From NCBI GenBank assembly GCA_902798605.1, contig CADBXH010000102.1:1-6150 (forward strand): 6,150 nucleotides of DNA. Reading direction: 5' to 3'. The notes under the pieces are model-generated. The model was not told where the DNA came from and did no database searches. It saw only the letters and a list, made by a program, of their open reading frames with translations. The position numbers and the translations under genes were made by a program. This document shows, in pieces, positions 1 through 4,473 of the stretch. The stretch comes from an uncultured Ruminococcus sp. GTDB taxonomy: Bacteria; Bacillota_A; Clostridia; Oscillospirales; Acutalibacteraceae. The number at the start of each line of letters is the position of its first letter. The stretch's first letter is position 1.

Positions 1-189
1 CCAACAGATCTCAAACAAGGGCTGTTAAGCATAAATCCCAAAAGTTCCCTCAAAACCAAAGACCGTTGTGATTTTTCTTAAGTTGACGACATTGCCTGTC
101 AGGGGAATTTCACATGGGTGCTCCCCTACAATGATTTGGAACTGTTAACTTTTGTAGACTACATTGCTCTGACGGTAAAGCTCCGAAAG
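1..189. other. Non-coding stretch upstream of bioY, no gene recognised
   Basis: I see no credible gene here. On the minus strand a frame stays open from about 144 down to a TAA at 27-25, but it has no ATG and no ribosome binding site. Visible structure: AGGGGA (101-106) can pair with TCCCCT (122-127) around a 15-base loop, with no T-run after it. CTACAA (125-130) and TTGTAG (152-157) form a loose inverted repeat. GACGACATTGC (85-95) recurs with one mismatch as GACTACATTGC (157-167). Such loose repeats would suit a degenerate element end or the untranslated end of a gene outside the window, but nothing here decides that. Confidence 0.4.
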
Positions 190-221
190 TTGTCAACTAA
201 ATACGTTTTATCAGTTGACAA
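190..221 (+). promoter_or_regulatory. BirA (biotin repressor) operator 1, overlapping the bioY -35
   Basis: TTGTCAACT (190-198) and AGTTGACAA (213-221) are perfect 9-base inverted arms separated by exactly 14 bases. This is the layout of the bacterial biotin operator (TTGTnAACc-N14-gGTTnACAA). The right arm contains the -35 hexamer TTGACA of the bioY promoter, so bound BirA-biotinyl-AMP would block RNA polymerase. Its position before a biotin transporter gene fits the known regulon. The assignment rests on arm sequence, spacing and target gene together. Confidence 0.9.
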
Positions 222-243
222 TACTGCCGCTCGGTGGTATAAT
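215..243 (+). promoter_or_regulatory. Sigma-A-type promoter of bioY
   Basis: Both hexamers match consensus exactly: -35 TTGACA at 215-220 and -10 TATAAT at 238-243, with a 17-base spacer. The expected start is near 250, giving an untranslated leader of only about 25 bases. That leaves no room for a riboswitch. A promoter this strong needs repression, which the two overlapping BirA-type operators would supply. Confidence 0.93.
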
Positions 244-273
244 GTCAACAGAATGATTTTTTGGAGTTGACAA
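242..273 (+). promoter_or_regulatory. BirA operator 2, from transcription start to bioY start codon
   Basis: ATGTCAACA (242-250) and AGTTGACAA (265-273) are inverted arms 14 bases apart, the same geometry as operator 1. The core TGTCAAC/GTTGACA is perfectly complementary; the left arm departs from the ideal only at its outer bases. The site overlaps the end of the -10, the likely transcription start, the GGAG ribosome binding site (263-266) and ends one base before the ATG. Its centre is 52 bases from that of operator 1, about five helical turns, so both dimers would sit on the same face of the DNA. Confidence 0.85.
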
Positions 274-274
274 T

Positions 275-844
275 ATGAAAAACAAAAACAATTCAAAACT
301 AAAGCTCACAACGCTCGCTATGGCGCAGATCGCGGTTTGCACGGCGCTTTTGTGCGTGCTCTCTCCGCTGGCTATCCCTCTGCCGATACCCGTGCCGTTT
401 ACGCTTCAGGTGCTCGTCGTCGTACTTATCGCGCTCATTCTAAAACCCGTATACGCGCTTATCGCCCAGCTGCTGTACACTCTGCTCGGCATCGTCGGGC
501 TGCCTGTGTTTTCCGGCGGAAGAAGCGGGATCGGCGCAATACTCTCCCCGACCGGCGGGTTTATAATCGGGTTTATCTTTGCCGCGTTTTTTGTGAGCCT
601 TTTAAATAGAAAGCTGAAAATCAAAAATCCGTTTGTGAGGTACATAACCGCCTCGGTCGCCGCGGGCATCCCCTGCATATATATCCCCGGGATCGCTATG
701 TATATGCTGTATGTCCAAGTCGATCTGCTGAGCGCTGTCGTGACGCTCACCTCTGTATTCATACTGATCGACCTCGGAAAATGCGTCATCGCGTCACTGC
801 TGGCGGTGCCTGTCAATAAGGCGTTGGATAAAGTAACAAAGTAA
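275..844 (+). CDS. bioY: Biotin transporter BioY, ECF transporter S component
   Basis: BioY is the membrane subunit that binds biotin with high affinity and passes it into the cell when joined to the energy-coupling module EcfA-EcfA'-EcfT. The 189-residue length is typical. It is almost wholly hydrophobic, with about six membrane segments (roughly 15-35, 42-57, 59-76, 84-107, 121-145, 150-178). Family hallmarks are visible: the PxPxPFTLQ segment (about 36-45), LGIVGLPVFSGGRSGIG (about 71-87) followed by SPTGGFIIGF (91-100), a GIPCIYIPGI stretch (131-140), and a late FILIDLGKC (162-170). The ATG is chosen because GGAG (263-266) lies eight bases upstream. No ecfA or ecfT is beside it, so it probably uses a shared module encoded elsewhere (group II ECF). 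It is transcribed alone, and the two BirA operators predict repression when biotin is plentiful. The family assignment is firm; the partner module is inferred. Confidence 0.96.
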   Translation: MKNKNNSKLKLTTLAMAQIAVCTALLCVLSPLAIPLPIPVPFTLQVLVVVLIALILKPVYALIAQLLYTLLGIVGLPVFSGGRSGIGAILSPTGGFIIGFIFAAFFVSLLNRKLKIKNPFVRYITASVAAGIPCIYIPGIAMYMLYVQVDLLSAVVTLTSVFILIDLGKCVIASLLAVPVNKALDKVTK

Positions 845-863
845 GGGCGAGCATTGCTTGCCC
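845..863 (+). repeat. Near-palindromic hairpin immediately after bioY
   Basis: GGGCGAGC (845-852) pairs with GCTTGCCC (856-863), with one G-U pair and a three-base ATT loop, starting at the base after the bioY stop. No T-run follows, so alone it is a weak terminator; it may instead stabilise the 3' end of the mRNA. It is an inverted, 16-of-19 copy of the hairpin at 896-914. Confidence 0.6.
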
Positions 864-895
864 GAGGATAAAAACATCATTATTCCCGATACTGC

Positions 896-925
896 GGGCG
901 TGCAATGCACGCCCCATTATTTTTT
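896..925 (+). terminator. Intrinsic terminator of bioY
   Basis: GGGCGTGC (896-903) and GCACGCCC (907-914) form a perfect 8-bp GC-rich stem with an AAT loop, followed after CATTA by six Ts (920-925). This is a good rho-independent terminator for bioY, and it sits just upstream of the next promoter (-35 at 935). The stem-loop is also a near-copy, in inverted orientation, of the hairpin at 845-863. Confidence 0.75.
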
Positions 926-934
926 AAAAACTTC

Positions 935-963
935 TTGACATATCTATTGATTTGTATTACTAT
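935..963 (+). promoter_or_regulatory. Promoter of the gntR-ABC-permease operon
   Basis: The -35 TTGACA (935-940) is perfect, the spacer is 17 bases, and the -10 is TACTAT (958-963), differing from consensus at one position. Transcription should start near 970, leaving a leader of about 95 bases before the regulator. An 8-bp perfect inverted repeat spans the -10 and start region, which points to local repression, probably by the first gene product. Confidence 0.78.
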
Positions 964-990
964 TAAATCGTACTACATTAACTAATACAA
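952..990. promoter_or_regulatory. Inverted repeat over the -10/start region, candidate GntR operator
   Basis: TTGTATTA (952-959) and TAATACAA (983-990) are perfect inverted arms 23 bases apart, bracketing the transcription start near 970. A second, shorter pairing of the left arm, TGTATTA (953-959) with TACTACA (971-977), has one mismatch and an 11-base gap. AT-rich arms with GTA/TAC ends are the kind of site bound by YtrA-type GntR dimers, so autoregulation is likely. Which of the two arm pairs is the true site cannot be settled by eye. Confidence 0.5.
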
Positions 991-1004
991 TTACCTCATA
1001 TCAA

Positions 1005-1044
1005 GTTGAGAGCGACCGTAGTGCGGCGTTGTTTTGATTTCAAC
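1005..1044 (+). other. Possible stem-loop in the regulator leader
   Basis: GTTGAGA (1005-1011) can pair with TTTCAAC (1038-1044), seven pairs including one G-U. Inside it, short complementary patches such as CCG (1016-1018) with CGG (1024-1026) could extend the fold. It ends nine bases before the ribosome binding site of the regulator. It resembles no riboswitch I recognise and could be chance. Confidence 0.25.
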
Positions 1045-1064
1045 GGACAAACGGAGGGGAAACT

Positions 1065-1430
1065 ATGTTTCAAATCGATTTTTCGGCACGGATCCCGATT
1101 TACGAACAACTCTACTACAATGTTATAAAGCTCGCTTCGGCGGGTGTGATAAAGCCCGGCGACAAGCTTCCGCCGGTACGGGTCATCGCCGCTGAACTCG
1201 GTATCAACCCCAACACCGCCGCAAAGGCATACAGAGAGCTTGAACAAGACGGATACATCTTCTCGTCTGTCGGCAGGGGCAGCTTCCTCACCGACAAGCT
1301 CGACGAGCACTCCGCCCAAAGGCTTGTTGTGTTAAAGGAATTCAGCACAGCGGCAAAAAACGCCGCGACCTTCGGCGCAGAAAAAAGCCGGCTGATCGAA
1401 ATCGTAGAAGAGCAGTTCAAAAACAAATAA
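1065..1430 (+). CDS. GntR family transcriptional regulator, short YtrA-like type
   Basis: This is a DNA-binding repressor of the short GntR class. Residues about 9-77 form the GntR winged helix: PIYEQL near the start, then PGDKLPPVR (31-39), the recognition helix region with ELGINPNTAAKAYRELE (about 44-60), DGYI and the wing VGRGSFL (69-75). Only about 45 mostly helical residues follow, too few for the effector domains of FadR, HutC or MocR regulators. That length and the adjoining ABC genes are typical of the YtrA subfamily, in which the short tail mediates dimerisation. The ATG is supported by GGAGGGG (1053-1059). It lies 46 bases upstream of the ATPase gene with no terminator between, so it is the first gene of the operon and probably controls its own promoter. 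The inducer is unknown; characterised relatives respond to envelope-active antibiotics, but that is family knowledge and not visible here. Confidence 0.93.
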   Translation: MFQIDFSARIPIYEQLYYNVIKLASAGVIKPGDKLPPVRVIAAELGINPNTAAKAYRELEQDGYIFSSVGRGSFLTDKLDEHSAQRLVVLKEFSTAAKNAATFGAEKSRLIEIVEEQFKNK

Positions 1431-1460
1431 CGCTTTATAAACACAAATCTGAAATATATT

Positions 1461-1479
1461 AAGGAGGTTTAGCGCCTTG
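1461..1479 (+). promoter_or_regulatory. Strong ribosome binding site that fixes a TTG start
   Basis: AAGGAGG (1461-1467) is a near-ideal Shine-Dalgarno sequence, nine bases before TTG at 1477. No in-frame ATG or GTG lies nearby, and the protein from TTG begins MIKIKQLTKRF, the normal N-terminus of an ABC ATPase. The weak start codon is paired with a strong binding site. Confidence 0.85.
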
Positions 1480-2376
1480 ATCAAAATCAAACAACTTACC
1501 AAACGCTTTGATAAGGTCGTTGCCGTTGACGGTATGACCCTTGATATAGCGTCCGGGACCGTTTTGGGTCTTGTAGGCAGCAACGGAAGCGGAAAATCAA
1601 CGCTATTGCGTATGCTATCGGGGGTGTTCGCGCCCGACGGCGGAGAAATATTGCTCGACGGTGAAAAACTGTTTGACAACCCCGCCGCCAAAGGCAAATG
1701 TTACTTTATCCCCGACTTCCCGTACTTTTACAACGACAGCACGGTTGAAAACACCGCGAGCCTGCTGCGCGATGTCTACCCGAACTGGAGCGAAAATCAG
1801 TACGAAAAATACTGCTCTGTATTCCCGATCGACCGCAACGTCAGGATACTCAATATGTCAAAGGGTATGCAGCGTCAGGCGGCGCTTATTTTGGCGCTTT
1901 CGACCTGTCCGGATTACCTTTTCCTCGACGAGATCTTCGACGGGCTCGACCCGGTGGTGCGGCATTTGCTCAAAAAGATATTGATAGAACACGTTATCGA
2001 GCACAAGATGACGGTCATCATCGCTTCGCACAACCTCCGCGAGCTCGAGGACCTGTGCGACAGGGTCTGTCTTATGCACCGCGGCAAGGTTGTTATGGAG
2101 CGTGACATCGACTCATTAAGGCTTGAATTCAGAAAGGTGCAGATAGCGTTCAATCAGATCCCCAACGTGCCGAATTTGTTTGAGGGTATCAACGTTGTTA
2201 ACGTATGGCGAAACGGCAACGTATTCAACGTGACGATCCGCGGCACCGAGGAAGAATTTATGCCAAAGATAAACGCGCTTGATCCCGCGTATGTCTCGGC
2301 AATGCCGCTGACGCTGGAAGAAATATTTATTTGTGAAATGGGGGCTGCCGGTTATGACACAAACAGTATCCTTTAA
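1477..2376 (+). CDS. ABC transporter ATP-binding protein, YtrB-like
   Basis: This is the cytoplasmic ATPase that should power the permease encoded next. All nucleotide-binding motifs are in order in its 299 residues: Walker A GSNGSGKST (34-42), a degenerate signature NMSKGMQRQ (126-134) in place of LSGGQ, Walker B YLFLDE with catalytic Glu152, D-loop GLDP (156-159) and switch His185. The Q-loop region reads CYFIPDFPYFY (75-85): an IPD triplet stands where a glutamine is usual, a variation I associate with YtrB/BcrA-like exporter ATPases. A PNWSENQY segment (102-109), also typical of that group, follows. Residues about 215-299 are a C-terminal extension beyond the core. Translation starts at TTG after a strong AAGGAGG. 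Its last 23 bases overlap the permease gene, implying translational coupling and a stoichiometric complex. ABC-2-type export is the likely direction; the substrate is unknown. Confidence 0.94.
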   Translation: MIKIKQLTKRFDKVVAVDGMTLDIASGTVLGLVGSNGSGKSTLLRMLSGVFAPDGGEILLDGEKLFDNPAAKGKCYFIPDFPYFYNDSTVENTASLLRDVYPNWSENQYEKYCSVFPIDRNVRILNMSKGMQRQAALILALSTCPDYLFLDEIFDGLDPVVRHLLKKILIEHVIEHKMTVIIASHNLRELEDLCDRVCLMHRGKVVMERDIDSLRLEFRKVQIAFNQIPNVPNLFEGINVVNVWRNGNVFNVTIRGTEEEFMPKINALDPAYVSAMPLTLEEIFICEMGAAGYDTNSIL

Positions 2377-4339
2377 AGAAAAATTCAAAAGCGGCTTTGC
2401 CCTGTTCAAATGGGAACTTAAAAGCTGTACCAGAACACTCTTTGTGTTCTCTCTGCTGGCCGGAGCTTTTCTCACGATTGTCCTGACACTATGTATAATG
2501 AGCGGATTATCTAACGGAAGCAGCGATGAATTTGACTACGAGAAGTTTAAGAACTCGATAACGTCATTCCAGTACGTCGCCGCTTACCTTGTCTTTTTCC
2601 TAAACGCCGTATTTACTATTGTATACACGATCCGCATTTATTCTTATCTTCACAACAAGCGCAAAGCGGATCTTTACGGTTCAATGCCGATAAGCAGGCG
2701 CACGTTTTATATTTCAAAAACCGTTTCGGCTTACTTGCTTTCGATAATACCCGCATTGTTTTTCTTTGGTATGATCTCATTGATTTCGGTATGCTTCGGT
2801 GTGCCGGTAAACGCTCATGTTGCAATGTTTTACGTAAAGCTGCTGATCGGCGCGATCGCCTGTATATCATTCTACGGACTGCTGGCGGTTTGCTGCGGCA
2901 CAACGCTCAATACCGTACTGTCATTCATCGCGATAAACTTCGCCTATCCGGTCGCCACACTTTTTATCAAAGCCACGATCAGGTCGTTCTTTACCGGTAT
3001 GTCGACAAATCAGTATAATTCAACATTCATTATGAAGGCGCTTTCTCCTCTTTCGGCTTACGGCGGAGCGAATATCATCTACTGGATACTTTTTACCGCC
3101 GCCTGTCTTTTCCTCGGGATCCTGCTCGTTAAGAAAAGGCGCGCGGAGTGCGCTCAGATCTCGTTCGCTTTCTATTTGCCCTGCCATATCGTAAAGCTTC
3201 TGGTTTCATTTATATCAGGTATGTTCCTAGGTACACTTTTCGGCTCGATCAACGTTTTCTCCTACGGATATCTCGGCTTTATTTTCGGCTTCATACTCGG
3301 CAGCATACCCACATATATAATCACACATCTGATCATGCACAGGGGATTTTCAAATCTCGTCAAATCCGCCATCCCCTTCGCTTCTACGGTCGCTTTGGTG
3401 TTCTTGCTTGTGGCTTTCTGCAACTTCGATCCCCTCGGCTACAACCGGTACGTTCCCAACGAGGAGAACATCGAGAGCGCGGGTCTGGTGGACCTCGGTG
3501 ACTGTTGCTTTATAAAGACAAAGTCCGACTTTGAGATCGCAAATATGGCGTCCGATGATTACAACGACAATGGCAATATCTCATCGATTGTTGACTATCA
3601 CAGAACAATATTGGAAAAAACCGATATCGATTCCCATGAAAGGTTCGGCGCAGTCTGGTCAAATCTTTTTATCAGCAACGTTTCGTCCGAATATTTTGAC
3701 GAAGGTTATTGCGTTGCATACAGGCTGAACAACGGCAAGCTTGTTTACAGGTACTACGATAGTTTTTCTGTCGGCGGGCTTTTCAACTCAAATTACATAA
3801 ACTTGGACACAGACTATACCAAAACACTAACCAAATCCGACACATACTTCATCAACTATAGCGCGCTTATGAACAACGACATCGACTCGATCAATGATAT
3901 GCACGTTATTGAATTTGAAAACACATACAGGGAAGAGTCCTCCGGCGGATACTGGAGCGAAAATGAAACTATCCATATTTCCGAAAACCAGAACGTCGAT
4001 CCCGATAAAGTTAAAGCGGACAGGGAAAAATTGATGGAGGCTTATCGCGCGGACGTTAAGGAGTTCGGCAAAGAGAACCGCACCGAAAAACCTGACTACA
4101 AGATCGCGATAAAATTCGACGAGCCCAAAAGCACGAAAAACGAATCGCTGCTCAATACTTTCATTGCCTTGGTGTCCAACGACGACTCGCCCGAGGAAGC
4201 ATGCGTTTACTCGGACTATAAAAACACGATTGAAGCACTGAAGGAAATCGGCGTTTTGAAGTCCGACGGCTCGCTCAACGAAGACTCATGCCCCTATAAG
4301 ATCACCGGCGGATACGAATATCCGAGAAAATGGAGATAA
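2354..4339 (+). CDS. ABC-2-type permease with large C-terminal soluble domain
   Basis: This is the predicted membrane partner of the preceding ATPase, 661 residues. From the ATG, about nine hydrophobic segments are visible (roughly 28-51, 72-96, 124-150, 157-180, 188-206, 241-258, 279-298, 301-330, 340-357). After segment two comes a basic loop, HNKRKADLYGSMPISRRTFY (100-119). The DLY-S-PISRR pattern is a hallmark of this class of ABC-2 permease and probably contacts the ATPase. Residues about 358-661 are hydrophilic, rich in Asp, Asn and Tyr, and lack membrane segments. I do not recognise the domain with certainty; it resembles the extracytoplasmic tails of multi-pass Clostridia permeases. 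I chose ATG 2354 because GGGGG (2340-2344) lies nine bases upstream; GTG at 2333 would add seven residues and has only a distant GGAAG. Export of, or defence against, an envelope-active compound is plausible but inferred. Confidence 0.85.
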   Translation: MTQTVSFKEKFKSGFALFKWELKSCTRTLFVFSLLAGAFLTIVLTLCIMSGLSNGSSDEFDYEKFKNSITSFQYVAAYLVFFLNAVFTIVYTIRIYSYLHNKRKADLYGSMPISRRTFYISKTVSAYLLSIIPALFFFGMISLISVCFGVPVNAHVAMFYVKLLIGAIACISFYGLLAVCCGTTLNTVLSFIAINFAYPVATLFIKATIRSFFTGMSTNQYNSTFIMKALSPLSAYGGANIIYWILFTAACLFLGILLVKKRRAECAQISFAFYLPCHIVKLLVSFISGMFLGTLFGSINVFSYGYLGFIFGFILGSIPTYIITHLIMHRGFSNLVKSAIPFASTVALVFLLVAFCNFDPLGYNRYVPNEENIESAGLVDLGDCCFIKTKSDFEIANMASDDYNDNGNISSIVDYHRTILEKTDIDSHERFGAVWSNLFISNVSSEYFDEGYCVAYRLNNGKLVYRYYDSFSVGGLFNSNYINLDTDYTKTLTKSDTYFINYSALMNNDIDSINDMHVIEFENTYREESSGGYWSENETIHISENQNVDPDKVKADREKLMEAYRADVKEFGKENRTEKPDYKIAIKFDEPKSTKNESLLNTFIALVSNDDSPEEACVYSDYKNTIEALKEIGVLKSDGSLNEDSCPYKITGGYEYPRKWR

Positions 4340-4360
4340 ACCGCAAACAAAATAATTATG

Positions 4361-4399
4361 CAAGGGTTAAGGGTAAAAACACCTTTAGCCCTTGTTTTA
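4361..4399 (+). terminator. Intrinsic terminator of the gntR-ABC-permease operon
   Basis: Bases 4361-4374 (CAAGGGTTAAGGGT) pair with 4381-4394 (ACCTTTAGCCCTTG) along 14 positions, two of them G-U, around an AAAAAC loop. TTTTAT (4394-4399 region) follows. It lies 22 bases after the permease stop and separates the operon from the valS promoter. Confidence 0.9.
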
Positions 4400-4413
4400 T
4401 GCTCAATTCTGTA

Positions 4414-4442
4414 TTGACAAACTCGCGTTTCGGTGCGATAAT
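4414..4442 (+). promoter_or_regulatory. Promoter of valS
   Basis: The -35 TTGACA (4414-4419) is perfect and the -10 GATAAT (4437-4442) differs at one position, with a 17-base spacer. TGC directly before the -10 (4434-4436) gives an extended -10. The predicted start near 4449 leaves a leader of only about 25 bases containing AAGGAG (4461-4466), so there is no T-box or other leader regulation. Confidence 0.88.
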
Positions 4443-4473
4443 ATTAGGGTATATGTAATTAAGGAGTGATTTT

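Noticed and set aside
25..144. Minus-strand open frame of about 39 codons ending at TAA 27-25
   Set aside because: No ATG, no ribosome binding site and a stop just upstream; kept only as part of the unexplained region.
242..273. RNA hairpin sequestering the bioY ribosome binding site
   Set aside because: The arms TGTCAAC and GTTGACA are complementary, but the left arm lies at or before the expected transcription start near 250, so the transcript should lack it. A DNA operator explains the repeat better.
250..274. Riboswitch in the bioY leader
   Set aside because: The leader is only about 25 bases and the operators already account for control.
406..816. 136-codon minus-strand open frame within bioY
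   Set aside because: Lies wholly opposite a well-supported bioY gene; composition is a shadow of the coding strand, with no recognisable family or upstream signals.
1431..1476. Terminator or second promoter between the regulator and the ATPase gene
   Set aside because: The 46 bases hold no hairpin with a T-run and no convincing -35/-10 pair; only the ribosome binding site is clear.
2333..2335. GTG as the permease start
   Set aside because: Only a weak GGAAG twelve bases upstream, against an ATG at 2354 with a G-rich site at nine bases; left as an alternative.
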